From contig NZ_CP080524.1 in NCBI RefSeq assembly GCF_024746795.1, forward strand, positions 1,116,001 to 1,180,000: 64,000 bases of DNA. Direction: 5' to 3'. The notes beneath the pieces were generated by a model, which did no database searches, was not told the origin of the DNA, and saw only the letters and a list, made by a program, of their open reading frames with translations. Positions 55,142-64,000 of the stretch are shown in pieces (position 1 is the stretch's first letter; each line of letters begins with the position of its first letter). The DNA is from Mesorhizobium sp. AR10. GTDB taxonomy: Bacteria; Pseudomonadota; Alphaproteobacteria; Rhizobiales; Rhizobiaceae. A program made the position numbers and the translations under genes.

Positions 55142-56239
55142 CTAAAATGCCCTTGCCGGCTCACGATTTGTTCCAGCTTCTTTCGGCAAGTCGGTCAAAA
55201 GCTCGTGGACGAAGGCGAGTTTTTGCGCCGTCACGTCCGAGATGACGAAGGGGTAGAGGTCGGGCAGGCCCATGCAGCGGTTGATCGAGTTGGACGCCTC
55301 CGACAGCACCAACCAGCGGGCGAGAATATTTTCAAAGGGCTCGGGCGCGGCGGCAGGTTCCGACGGCGCCGCCTGCAACCGGCCGCCGGTGTCGCCCAGC
55401 GGCAGAATATTGTCTTCCACGGTCTCCAGCCGGCCGAGCGGAAAATTCAGCGCATGCACCATCTCCAGCGTGTCGGTGATGTGCAGATGGTGCGCCCAGG
55501 TCTCGGCCCAGTCCTCCCATGGATGGGACGTCGCATAGGCCGAGATGTGGCCCTGCTGCCAATCTGGCGCGGCACCGTTGGCGTAGTAGGTCGTCAGCGC
55601 CTGCTCGTAGTCGTCGCGGTCGTCGCCGAACAGCGCGCGGAAGGCGACAAGCCTCTGCGGGTCGTCGCGGATCAGGCGATCCCAGAAATAGTGGCCGAGC
55701 TCGTGGCGGAAATGACCGAGCAAAGTGCGATAATTCTCGCCCATCTCGACCCGCCGCTTTTCGCGCTCGGCCGAATCAGCTTCGGCGACGTTGAGCGTGA
55801 TCAGGCCGTTGTCGTGGCCGGTCAGGATGCGCTCGCCACCCGGACCACCGCCGATCGGATCGGCAAGGAAGTCGAAGGCGAGGCCGACCTCGTCGCCCGG
55901 GTTCTGCTTGGGCACGACCGGCAATCCAAAGGCGAGTAGCGAATAGATGGCGCGTTTCTTTGCCGCCTCGACGCGGATCCAGCGACGGCGGTTGCCATCG
56001 ACGGAAAGATTGGGGATCAGCTGGTTCAGCACACAGGCGCGGCAAAAGGCCTGACCCGGCTCCGCCATCCAGTTGCAGGCGCATTCTTCGGCATTGGTGC
56101 ACTGGAAGACGCCGTCGACGCCCGACAGCGCAAAGCGCGCATGCTCGGGATCGTAGAGCACCAGGCTGGCGCAGTTCAGGCACTGGGCGTTCTCGAAATA
56201 GAGGCGGTGGCCGCAATGTGGGCAGTCGAACAGCTTCAT
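55142..56239 (-). CDS. Zinc-ribbon putative metallopeptidase
   Basis: The 365-residue protein starts with a zinc ribbon (Cys6/Cys9 and Cys20/Cys23) and further cysteines (47, 53, 55, 66, 69) that could form a second metal site. It then has a zincin motif HFRHELGHYFW (His179, Glu180, His183) and WEDWAETWAHHLHI downstream with possible third ligands. This is the putative zinc-binding metallopeptidase (PF15887/DUF2248) type; substrate unknown. ATG 56239 begins MKLFDCPHCG; the frame is open to 56293. It stands 64 bases before the SH3 protein on the same strand. Confidence 0.82.
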   Translation of the reverse strand: MKLFDCPHCGHRLYFENAQCLNCASLVLYDPEHARFALSGVDGVFQCTNAEECACNWMAEPGQAFCRACVLNQLIPNLSVDGNRRRWIRVEAAKKRAIYSLLAFGLPVVPKQNPGDEVGLAFDFLADPIGGGPGGERILTGHDNGLITLNVAEADSAEREKRRVEMGENYRTLLGHFRHELGHYFWDRLIRDDPQRLVAFRALFGDDRDDYEQALTTYYANGAAPDWQQGHISAYATSHPWEDWAETWAHHLHITDTLEMVHALNFPLGRLETVEDNILPLGDTGGRLQAAPSEPAAAPEPFENILARWLVLSEASNSINRCMGLPDLYPFVISDVTAQKLAFVHELLTDLPKEAGTNREPARAF

Positions 56240-56332
56240 CTGAGTCTCAAATCGTCGGGATAGGGATATAGGAAGGGGCCGCGTATTGCCCAAACGCCTT
56301 GCGATCCGCCGGCGTTCCCTATCCTGCCGATG

Positions 56333-57580
56333 CTATTTCGCCGCAAGCTGGGCAACGACCTGCCGCGCCACGCTCTCACCCGACAACCTTGCGCCGCCGC
56401 AGGTCTGGATCAGCGGGCCAGCCAGATGCTCGCCGGCGAAGTAGATCTTGTCCGCCACCGGCTGCATCAGCGTGGCGCGGGCCTCCGAACGTCCCGGGCG
56501 GGCCGCCGCATAGGCGCCACGCACGAAGCGCTCGCCGCCCCAATTGGTCATCATGGCGCGTGCGACATGCTTTCTCGTGTCGGTGCCGAAAATGGCGCAG
56601 AGACGGTCGACGACGAAGTCGACGCCTGCCGCTTCGCCGGCCGCCGACATCTCCCAGGCGAAATCGCCGCCGACGAAGCCGACCATCAGGTCGAGGTCGA
56701 AAGGAAAGCAGAGGAAATAGATGTCGTGCCTGGCCAGCCGCTCGATCAACAGATCGTCGAAGGGCTGCAACCCCAGCCTTGTTCCCCTGATTTCGACCGG
56801 CAGCTTGGTCAGCATGCCCATCGGCAGGTCGAAGAAGGCGCCAAAATGCGTGTCGGGCAGAACCGGCGAGAACTCGATCTCCTCGAAGGCCAGCACCGCC
56901 GGCGAGGCGGTGACGATGACCGCCCTGGCGCGAATGGTGCCGCGATCGGTGACGCAGGCGACCCCAGGCACATCCCACAGGATCTTGCGGACCGGCGTCG
57001 ACAGCTCAACCGGCAGATCGGCGCCGAAGCGGGCAACCAGGGCGCCGAAGCCCTCCTTGCTGAAGTAGTTCGGGTCGAGGTCGGCGGCGGCCTGGAAGTC
57101 GCGGATCGATATCTCGTCCTCGTCGGCGCCGAAATCCATCGGTCCGGCGAAGGTGGCGGCGGCGCGCGGCGCATGGCCCCTGGCGAGCAGCGCCGAGAGC
57201 CGATCGTCGTCTCCCTCCTTCGCCTGATGGCCCGCAACCAGTTCGAACAGCCGCGCATCGGCCGCCTTCATGTCGGCCTCTTCGGCCTCGCTTGCCTTGC
57301 GCTGGCGGTAATAGAGATGATCGACATTCATATCGTGATGGTGGAGCGTCCAGCCGGCAGCTTGCGCCTCGGGAAAGTAGGGATTGCGGTCGGCCGCGTG
57401 CAACCAGGCGCAGCCGATATCGAAGGGCACGCCGAAATGCTGGTCGCTGGTCCAGGCGCGACCGCCGACGCGGCCCACGGCTTCCAGCAGTTTGAAGGAA
57501 AGGCCGGCCGCGCGCAGGGTTCTGGCGGCCGAAAGCCCCGCCGAACCGGCGCCGATGATCACGACATCAACGTCATTCAT
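56333..57580 (-). CDS. FAD-dependent amine oxidase-family protein
   Basis: The 415-residue flavoprotein has the FAD-binding motif VDVVIIGAGSAGLSAARTL, the GG doublet RVGGRAWTS, and at the end the second FAD contact DKIYFAGEHLAGPLIQTCGG. This is the pattern of monoamine/polyamine oxidase and related flavin amine oxidoreductases. No signal peptide is seen. ATG 57580 gives the normal N-terminus; the frame is open to 57670. The substrate is not known. Confidence 0.85.
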   Translation of the reverse strand: MNDVDVVIIGAGSAGLSAARTLRAAGLSFKLLEAVGRVGGRAWTSDQHFGVPFDIGCAWLHAADRNPYFPEAQAAGWTLHHHDMNVDHLYYRQRKASEAEEADMKAADARLFELVAGHQAKEGDDDRLSALLARGHAPRAAATFAGPMDFGADEDEISIRDFQAAADLDPNYFSKEGFGALVARFGADLPVELSTPVRKILWDVPGVACVTDRGTIRARAVIVTASPAVLAFEEIEFSPVLPDTHFGAFFDLPMGMLTKLPVEIRGTRLGLQPFDDLLIERLARHDIYFLCFPFDLDLMVGFVGGDFAWEMSAAGEAAGVDFVVDRLCAIFGTDTRKHVARAMMTNWGGERFVRGAYAAARPGRSEARATLMQPVADKIYFAGEHLAGPLIQTCGGARLSGESVARQVVAQLAAK

Positions 57581-57730
57581 GTGTATGTGTACCCACCCCG
57601 CCACAATAAGCGCTTGATCGTAGGCAAATTCCCCGGCATTCGCCAGCGCGGCGACGGGAGACAGTGACAATCGGGTGTTTCACTGGCAAATTCGCCACCG
57701 GGACGTAATTCAGGCAATCAGGAGAAAAGC

Positions 57731-58525
57731 ATGGCATTTCTTGCCAAGGGAAAGATTTTCGTCGCCGCGGTGGTGGCGGTGCTTGCGCTGGGGACGGGCG
57801 CGCAAGCGGCCAGCTGTGGCAAGAACAGTGCCGGCTTCGAGGCTTGGAAGCAGGAGTTTGCCGCGGAGGCCCAGGGCAACGGCGTAGGCCCGAAGGGTCT
57901 GGCCGCCCTGGCTGGCGCCAAATACGCAACAAAGACGATCTCCGTCGACCGCGCCATCCACAAGGCTTTCAGCGGCTCGGTGGAAGCTTTCATGAAGCGC
58001 CGTGGCGCGGCCACGATCATTTCCAAGGGCCGTTCGCTGAAGAAGTCGAACGCGGCGCTGTTCGACAAGATCGAACGGAACTACGGCGTGTCCCCGGGTG
58101 TGTTGCTCGCCATCTGGGGCATGGAGACCGGCTTCGGTTCCTCCTTGGGCAACCAGAATACGGTCTCTGCCATTCTAACGCTTGCCTATGATTGCCGCCG
58201 CCCGGGGTTCTTTTACCCGCATGCCATTGCAGCCCTGAAGCTGGTTGACCGCGGAGCATTGACCGCATCGTCGGTCGGCGCTGCGCATGGGGAGATTGGC
58301 CATACGCAGTTCCTGCCTGGAAATGTCTTGAAGTATGGCGTCGGCAACGGAAATCTGCGCGACAAGGCCACTGCCTTGGCTTCCACCGCCAACTTCCTCA
58401 AGGGTCATGGTTGGCAGGCGGGTGCGAGCGCGGAGGCGAATATCGGTGCAATTGCCGGCTGGAATTCCGCGAGTGTCTATCAACAGGCCATCGCCCGCAT
58501 CGCCACGGCGATCGATGGCGACTGA
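57731..58525 (+). CDS. MltB-type lytic transglycosylase
   Basis: The 264-residue protein has a signal peptide (MAFLAKGKIFVAAVVAVLAL then ATGAQA-like GTGAQAAS) and a family 3/MltB lytic transglycosylase domain, with the catalytic glutamate in GMETGFG (Glu132) and the GEIGHTQFLPGNVLKYG segment. It cleaves peptidoglycan glycan strands with anhydro-muropeptide formation. No peptidoglycan-binding repeat is fused. CAGGAGAAAA precedes the ATG. Two terminators follow. Confidence 0.88.
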   Translation: MAFLAKGKIFVAAVVAVLALGTGAQAASCGKNSAGFEAWKQEFAAEAQGNGVGPKGLAALAGAKYATKTISVDRAIHKAFSGSVEAFMKRRGAATIISKGRSLKKSNAALFDKIERNYGVSPGVLLAIWGMETGFGSSLGNQNTVSAILTLAYDCRRPGFFYPHAIAALKLVDRGALTASSVGAAHGEIGHTQFLPGNVLKYGVGNGNLRDKATALASTANFLKGHGWQAGASAEANIGAIAGWNSASVYQQAIARIATAIDGD

Positions 58526-58550
58526 TAGGAATCGTTAGTCTATTCGACAG

Positions 58551-58578
58551 AAAGCCCGGCCATGCGCCGGGCCTTTTT
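58551..58578 (+). terminator. Intrinsic terminator after the transglycosylase gene
   Basis: GCCCGGC-CATGC-GAGCCGGGC-type stem (GCCCGGC with GCCGGGC) is followed by CTTTTT. It lies 26 bases after the stop codon. Confidence 0.85.
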
Positions 58579-58586
58579 ACAGCAAG

Positions 58587-58610
58587 AACCCGGCGCGATG
58601 CCGGGTTTTT
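58587..58610. terminator. Second terminator, shared with argG
   Basis: ACCCGGC-GCGAT-GCCGGGT is followed by TTTT. It repeats the first hairpin and, read on the minus strand, also lies just after the argG stop codon, so it may stop both convergent transcripts. Confidence 0.75.
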
Positions 58611-58638
58611 CATCGGTACATCGGCGTAGCCGGAGTGC

Positions 58639-59862
<1,224 letters not shown>

Positions 59863-60040
59863 TTGGCGGTTCCGCGACAGGAGTTCTCGGCGGGCGAGGT
59901 ATCACGGCGTTTCCGGCTAACGCAAGGGACGAACGGTGCTCCAGCGCCACTGGACCAGATGATGTATCGGCCAGTCGCTGGCACGGACAGGGCTGTTGCG
60001 GTATAGGCTGCGCCATATTTCCGTCCCTCGGGGCCACCCC

Positions 60041-60682
60041 ATGTCCTTCATTCCCGACACCGCCACGCTGATCCAGTTCGCCATCGCCACCGTCATTCTG
60101 GCGATCACGCCGGGGCCTGACATGACGCTGTTCGTCTCACGCACGCTGAGCCAGGGCCGCGCCACCGGCTTTGCCTCGATGGCGGGTGCGCTGTGCGGCA
60201 CGCTGATCCACACCATGTTGGTGGTGGTCGGGGTCTCGGCGCTGATCGTCGCCTCGCCGATGGCCTTTTTCGTGCTCAAGATCTTCGGCGCCGGCTATCT
60301 GGTTTTCCTGGCGTGGCAAGCGATCACCAAGGGATCGGCCTTTTCGCCTGAGAAGAAAACCGGACCCGAGATTTCGCTGTTCCGCAGTTGGGTGGCGGGG
60401 CTCGGCGTCAATCTGCTCAACCCGAAGATCATCCTGTTCTTCATGACATTCCTGCCGCAATTCGTCTCGGCGCATGACCCGAACGCGCCGGGAAAACTGT
60501 TCTTCCTTGGCGTGATGTTCATCGTGCTGTCGATCCCGGTGACGGCGCCGATCGTGTTGGCAGCGGACAAATTCTCGGCGGCGATGAAGACCAGCCCGCG
60601 GGTGACGCGGGTGGTCGACTATTTGTTCGCCGGGGTGTTTTCGGCCTTCGCGCTCAAGATCCTGACGGCCCAGGCGAAATAG
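60041..60682 (+). CDS. LysE/RhtB-family exporter
   Basis: The 213-residue inner-membrane transporter has six hydrophobic segments and the LysE signature (ILAITPGPDMTLFVSRTLSQ, then GLGVNLLNPKIILFFMTFLP). The ATG at 60041 gives MSFIPDTATLIQF; the ribosome-binding site is weak. It is divergent from argG and overlaps the end of the next, convergent gene by 29 bases. The substrate is unknown; argG next door makes arginine or lysine a guess only. Confidence 0.88.
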   Translation: MSFIPDTATLIQFAIATVILAITPGPDMTLFVSRTLSQGRATGFASMAGALCGTLIHTMLVVVGVSALIVASPMAFFVLKIFGAGYLVFLAWQAITKGSAFSPEKKTGPEISLFRSWVAGLGVNLLNPKIILFFMTFLPQFVSAHDPNAPGKLFFLGVMFIVLSIPVTAPIVLAADKFSAAMKTSPRVTRVVDYLFAGVFSAFALKILTAQAK

Positions 60683-61133
60683 GCTCGCTTGCCGGTCGCC
60701 AGCTTCCGGCCCAGCGCCCGGCGCTCAGCCAGTAGAAAATGCCGCCGACCATGCCGCAGCCGACCACCGCCAACACAGCGCTGGTGTCGGTGACGTCGAA
60801 ATTGGCATCCGCGGTCTGGTGGACGAAGCCGAGGAAGACCGCTGCCACCACTGCACCGGCGAGCGCATAGAACAGCCAGTCGCGGCGGCTGAAGATTTCC
60901 GAGACAATGATGACGATCGCCGCCGGCATGAAGGCGAAATAGGCGACGAACAGCGCCACGAAGGGAATTGAAAAGTACAGCGAAGCCGTCGCCGTCGGGT
61001 GCGCATGCTCCGGCGCGTAGCCGAGCGAAGCCAGAAACATGATGTTGAGGAAGGCGCTGGCCGCCAGCGAGGCGACGACGTAGCCGATCAGGATGACGGC
61101 GAAGCGGATGAGATAGGCGACGAGACGACTCAC
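60654..61133 (-). CDS. Four-span membrane protein coupled to rlmN
   Basis: The 159-residue protein has four hydrophobic segments ([74 protein letters not shown]) and a polar Ser/Pro tail. Its ATG overlaps the rlmN stop (ATGA), so it is translated from the rlmN message. No family function is known to me. Confidence 0.78.
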   Translation of the reverse strand: MSRLVAYLIRFAVILIGYVVASLAASAFLNIMFLASLGYAPEHAHPTATASLYFSIPFVALFVAYFAFMPAAIVIIVSEIFSRRDWLFYALAGAVVAAVFLGFVHQTADANFDVTDTSAVLAVVGCGMVGGIFYWLSAGRWAGSWRPASEPISPGPSGS

Positions 61134-62365
61134 GCCTCGCCGTGCCCCGCGATCATCATGGCTTCCAGCGCCAGCCGGTCGACCTTGCGCATGCGCTCGG
61201 AATCCGACTTGAGCTGGCCACAGGCGGCCAGAATATCACGGCCGCGCGGGGTGCGGATCGGCGAGGCATAGCCGGCATTGTTGATGTAGTCGGCGAATTT
61301 CTCGATCGTCTCCCAGTCCGAGCACTGGTAGTTGGTGCCCGGCCACGGGTTGAACGGGATCAGGTTGATCTTGGCCGGAATACCCCTGAGCAGTTTGATC
61401 AGCCCCTTGGCGTCCTCGATGGAATCGTTGACGTCCTTCAGCATCACATATTCGAAGGTGATGCGCTTGGCGTTCGACAGGCCCGGATAGGCGCGGCACG
61501 CCTCGATCAGCTCCTTCAGCGGATACTTCTTGTTGATCGGCACCAAGAGGTCGCGCAGATCGTCATTGGTCGCGTGCAGCGAGATCGCCAGCATGACACC
61601 GATCTCCTCGCCGGTGCGGAAGATCTCGGGCACGACGCCCGAGGTCGACAGCGTGATGCGGCGCTTGGACAGCGACAGGCCATCGCCGTCGGACGCGATC
61701 AGCAGCGCCTTCTTCACCGCTTCAAAATTGTACAGCGGCTCGCCCATGCCCATCATGACGATGTTGGAGACCTTGCGGCCTTCGGCCGGCACGATCGCGC
61801 CGTCGGGCGTATCGCGGTCGGGGAAATCGCCGAGCCGGTCGCGGGCGGTCAAAAGCTGGGCGAGGATTTCCTCGGCTGTCAGGTTGCGCACCAGCTTCTG
61901 GGTGCCGGTGTGGCAGAAGGAGCAGGTCAGCGTGCAGCCGACCTGCGAGGAGATGCAGAGCGTACCGCGGCCTTCCTCGGGAATGTAGACGGTCTCGATC
62001 TCGACGGGACGGCCGGCGCCGCGCGGGGGAAAGCGGAACAGCCATTTGCGCGTGCCGTCGGCGGAAATCTGCTCCTCGACGATCTCGGGCCTGGCGACGG
62101 TGAAATGCTTGTCCAGTTCGGCGCGCAAATCCTTGGAGATGTTGAACATGCCGGCAAAATCGGAGACGCCGCGCACATACATCCAGTGCCAGAGCTGCTG
62201 GGCGCGCATTTTTGCCTGACGCTCCGGCACGATGCCGGCGGCGACCAGCGCGGCACCAAGTTCGGCCCGCGTCAGGCCGATCAGCGACGGCTTTTCGGGC
62301 TGCGTGGCGCGGGCGCGCAACGCATCACGGGCGCCCTCGGTGGTGAGATCGAATGAAAGGGTCAT
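61130..62365 (-). CDS. rlmN: Dual-specificity RNA methyltransferase RlmN
   Basis: RlmN is a radical-SAM enzyme that methylates C2 of A2503 in 23S rRNA and A37 in some tRNAs. The 411-residue protein has the radical-SAM cluster motif CTLTCSFC (Cys144, Cys148, Cys151), [16 protein letters not shown], the [20 protein letters not shown] segment and the methyl-carrying Cys382 near the C-terminus (ILAACGQLK). A four-span membrane protein gene is coupled to its end; IalB lies upstream on the same strand. Confidence 0.95.
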   Translation of the reverse strand: MTLSFDLTTEGARDALRARATQPEKPSLIGLTRAELGAALVAAGIVPERQAKMRAQQLWHWMYVRGVSDFAGMFNISKDLRAELDKHFTVARPEIVEEQISADGTRKWLFRFPPRGAGRPVEIETVYIPEEGRGTLCISSQVGCTLTCSFCHTGTQKLVRNLTAEEILAQLLTARDRLGDFPDRDTPDGAIVPAEGRKVSNIVMMGMGEPLYNFEAVKKALLIASDGDGLSLSKRRITLSTSGVVPEIFRTGEEIGVMLAISLHATNDDLRDLLVPINKKYPLKELIEACRAYPGLSNAKRITFEYVMLKDVNDSIEDAKGLIKLLRGIPAKINLIPFNPWPGTNYQCSDWETIEKFADYINNAGYASPIRTPRGRDILAACGQLKSDSERMRKVDRLALEAMMIAGHGEA

Positions 62366-62545
62366 GGTTGCACTGATATAAGCGGTTTGCGGCCGATTTC
62401 AGCATCGTGCCGGAAAGGAAGCGCGGCGCATAGCACAGGTTGAGGCCGGAGTCATGCGGAGCGACGGCAGAGGACCTCGCCACCATCCGCCGCCCAGCCC
62501 CGGAAAGCAAAAAGACCGGACCCTGGCGGCCCGGCCTTCTCATTC

Positions 62546-62590
62546 AAATCCCGGCTTGGCAAATCCCGGCTTGGCAAATCCCGATTTGGC
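62546..62590. repeat. Three tandem 15-bp repeats at the ialB 3' end
   Basis: AAATCCCGGCTTGGC is present twice and then AAATCCCGATTTGGC, directly next to the ialB stop codon. Read through the stop on the minus strand it would add a GICQA-type repeat. It lies in the 225-bp ialB-rlmN gap 62366-62590, which otherwise shows only a small GC hairpin near 62515-62540. Confidence 0.85.
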
Positions 62591-63094
62591 CTACTTGCAC
62601 TTTGCGATCGACGACAGCGCCGCCGAAATGCCCTTCAGCGAGAAGACGTAGGTGGTGGTGTTGCCGCGGCCGGATTTCGCAGACACTTTCATGTCGGTGC
62701 CGGTCTTCATCGCGGCGATCAGCACTGGCTCCTCGGCGGCGTTCTCGACCCAGGCCGACTTGCCGCGCGTGAACATGGAGAAGGACTTCTTGTCGATGGT
62801 AACGGTGGCCTTGGACCCTTCCTGGAAAGTGTAGCCGGCGATGAATTGCGGCTCGTAGGACACCTGCTGTCCCGGCCGCTGGCTGACGAAGAAGAACATG
62901 TCGCCATGGTCGAGCGTCGGCGGCTGTTTGTCGGTCGGCACGGTCAGCACGTAGCAGACCTTGCCGCCCGAGGCCTGGTAGCTGTAGGTGCCCCAGGCAT
63001 TGTGCTGGCCGATCTTGGTCGCCGACTGCGCCAGCGCCGGCGCTGTCAAGGCCACCAGGACCAGGCTCGAAATTGTAGCAATCAATCCGCGCAT
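62591..63094 (-). CDS. Invasion-associated locus B (IalB) family protein
   Basis: The 167-residue precursor has a signal peptide (MRGLIATISSLVLVALTAPA then LAQS) and the IalB fold (HNAWGTYSYQASGGKVCYVL, then VSYEPQFIAGYTFQEGSKAT, FSMFTRGKSAWV and the final Cys-Lys). The family was named in Bartonella but is spread through Rhizobiales as exported or periplasmic proteins of unknown function. It is upstream of rlmN on the same strand, a context also met in Brucella. Confidence 0.85.
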   Translation of the reverse strand: MRGLIATISSLVLVALTAPALAQSATKIGQHNAWGTYSYQASGGKVCYVLTVPTDKQPPTLDHGDMFFFVSQRPGQQVSYEPQFIAGYTFQEGSKATVTIDKKSFSMFTRGKSAWVENAAEEPVLIAAMKTGTDMKVSAKSGRGNTTTYVFSLKGISAALSSIAKCK

Positions 63095-63347
63095 CGTTTT
63101 TCCCGTATGCCAAATGGTGCGGCGGCAGGCCGGCTTGGCGTCCTGCCCGTCGCTTCATTTTGATTTAATCTGGGTTACCAAACGGTGAATTTCCCTCAAG
63201 AAAAGGATCCTCACCCCAGGAAACCTCCGCCATTTCCGCGCCGCTGCTCGAAAAGCAGCAAGACACGGCGTCCCTGGCGCGACTTGGAGGCCACGAAAGC
63301 GGCAAGAGTTTGACTTTTCAAACTGCCGCCTTTGACCCGGCGTCGGC

Positions 63348-63710
63348 TCAGCTCTTGTCGGCAATTGCCTTCCTGGCGGCCAGCCGGTGCGCGGGTGTGA
63401 TGTGGGCGCTGACGGCGGTGATGGCAGCGGTCAGCACGGCGAGATCGTCGGTGAAGCCAAGCCCCAGGACAAAGTCGGGGATGACGTCGACCGGCAGCAC
63501 GAAATAACCGAGCGCCGCCAGCAATATGCCCTTGGCGCGCAATGGTGTCTTCTTGTCCATGGCGCAGTAGTAGCCGGCGACCACCTCTTCCATGAACGGG
63601 ATCTGCCGTGCGGCCTTCTTCGCCGTGCGCCAGAATTTCTCGCGCACTTCGCTCTCGTCGCCCAGTTTGCCGCCAAAGCCGAAGAAATCAAAACCGGATT
63701 CTTGCGCCAT
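63348..63710 (-). CDS. YkvA-family (DUF1232) protein
   Basis: The 120-residue protein has the DUF1232 core (AKGILLAALGYFVLPVDVIP, then DFVLGLGFTDDLAVLTAAIT), one hydrophobic hairpin with conserved Pro-x-Asp, and a polar N-terminus. GGAGAG precedes the ATG. Function is unknown. The 253-bp gap to ialB (63095-63347) shows no gene. Confidence 0.85.
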   Translation of the reverse strand: MAQESGFDFFGFGGKLGDESEVREKFWRTAKKAARQIPFMEEVVAGYYCAMDKKTPLRAKGILLAALGYFVLPVDVIPDFVLGLGFTDDLAVLTAAITAVSAHITPAHRLAARKAIADKS

Positions 63711-63805
63711 CAGTCTCTCCTCGCAACCGCCTGCGTATCGTTCACGCGCGACTGCGAGAGAAAATGTGGTGAAACCCGAACCCCGCTACAAGATGCCGAC
63801 GAATT

Positions 63806-64000
63806 TCAGCCGCCGAAATAGCGGTTCATCTTCTTCGCCAGCTCGATGTCGAGCGCGGTCACGCCGCCGGCGTCATGGGTGTTCAGCGTGACGTCCACCG
63901 CCTTGTAGACGTTCGACCAGTCGGGATGATGGTCCATTTTCTCCGCCGCCAAAGCCACGCGGGTCATGAAGGCGAAGGCCTCGGAGAAGTTCTTGAAGAC
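63806..64000 (-). CDS. 4a-hydroxytetrahydrobiopterin dehydratase (3' part)
   Basis: The 64 visible C-terminal residues contain the pterin dehydratase (PCD/DCoH) active-site pattern: [20 protein letters not shown] with the His-His-Pro-x-Trp triad and [19 protein letters not shown]. The enzyme recycles pterin cofactor after phenylalanine hydroxylation or acts as a cofactor dehydratase. The 5' part lies beyond the window end. Confidence 0.9.
   Translation of the reverse strand, partial: VFKNFSEAFAFMTRVALAAEKMDHHPDWSNVYKAVDVTLNTHDAGGVTALDIELAKKMNRYFGG

Overview
The window looks like a chromosomal segment of a Mesorhizobium-like member of the Rhizobiales (Alphaproteobacteria). The DNA is GC-rich with tightly packed genes. 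The evidence is a GTTC-N7-GTTC SOS box, an imuA-imuB-dnaE2 mutagenesis cassette, IalB and DUF1236 exported proteins, abundant RIME-like intergenic mosaic repeats, and the sequence character of the housekeeping proteins. Genus assignment is inference from protein and repeat style, not a search.

Layout. 0-2 kb: the 3' part of parB facing holA, with repeats on both sides of holA. 2.5-7.7 kb: a branched-chain 2-oxoacid dehydrogenase operon (E1 alpha, E1 beta, E2, then E3 after a repeat). 7.8-14 kb: a glycosyltransferase-like protein, a lysine/saccharopine dehydrogenase divergent from an Lrp-type regulator, tRNA-Gly(GCC), a prolyl-tRNA editing protein, a thioredoxin-TPR protein, a Lon-N protein and a Trm112-like protein. 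14-20 kb: dnaE2, imuB and imuA under an SOS box. 20-29 kb: a small accessory stretch with a SLOG-fold protein, LysE exporter, zincin, GlxA-type regulator, exported CMD protein, three-segment membrane protein, sulfite oxidase-like enzyme, a TetR regulator with a twin operator, and a CitE-like lyase. 29-36 kb: a DUF4173 membrane protein with a two-component system, an FAD oxidoreductase and D-Ala-D-Ala ligase. 36-41 kb: leuD and leuB separated by an exported protein, a lower-GC methyltransferase, RidA and a VOC protein, with a tRNA-like element just before leuD. 41-46 kb: a DEAD-box helicase followed by two tandem cold-shock-domain/DUF805 membrane proteins, divergent from asd. 46-49.6 kb: two frameshifted genes (GNAT, bestrophin) flank an ACT protein, then small membrane or exported proteins. 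49.6-52.1 kb: ffh, chorismate mutase and rpsP. 52.4-58.5 kb: a glycosyltransferase and CPBP protease pair, an SH3/DUF1236 protein, a zinc-ribbon metallopeptidase, an FAD amine oxidase-like protein and a lytic transglycosylase. 58.6-64 kb: argG, LysE, rlmN with a coupled membrane protein, IalB, YkvA and the 3' part of a pterin dehydratase gene.

Most genes are core metabolism and information processing. The less explained parts are the helicase plus membrane-tethered cold-shock-domain cluster, the decoding-incompetent tRNA-like cloverleaf before leuD, the twin TetR operator, the Lrp-type regulator with an internally duplicated N-terminus, and the DUF4173/two-component operon. No CRISPR array, transposase gene, prophage or integrase was seen.
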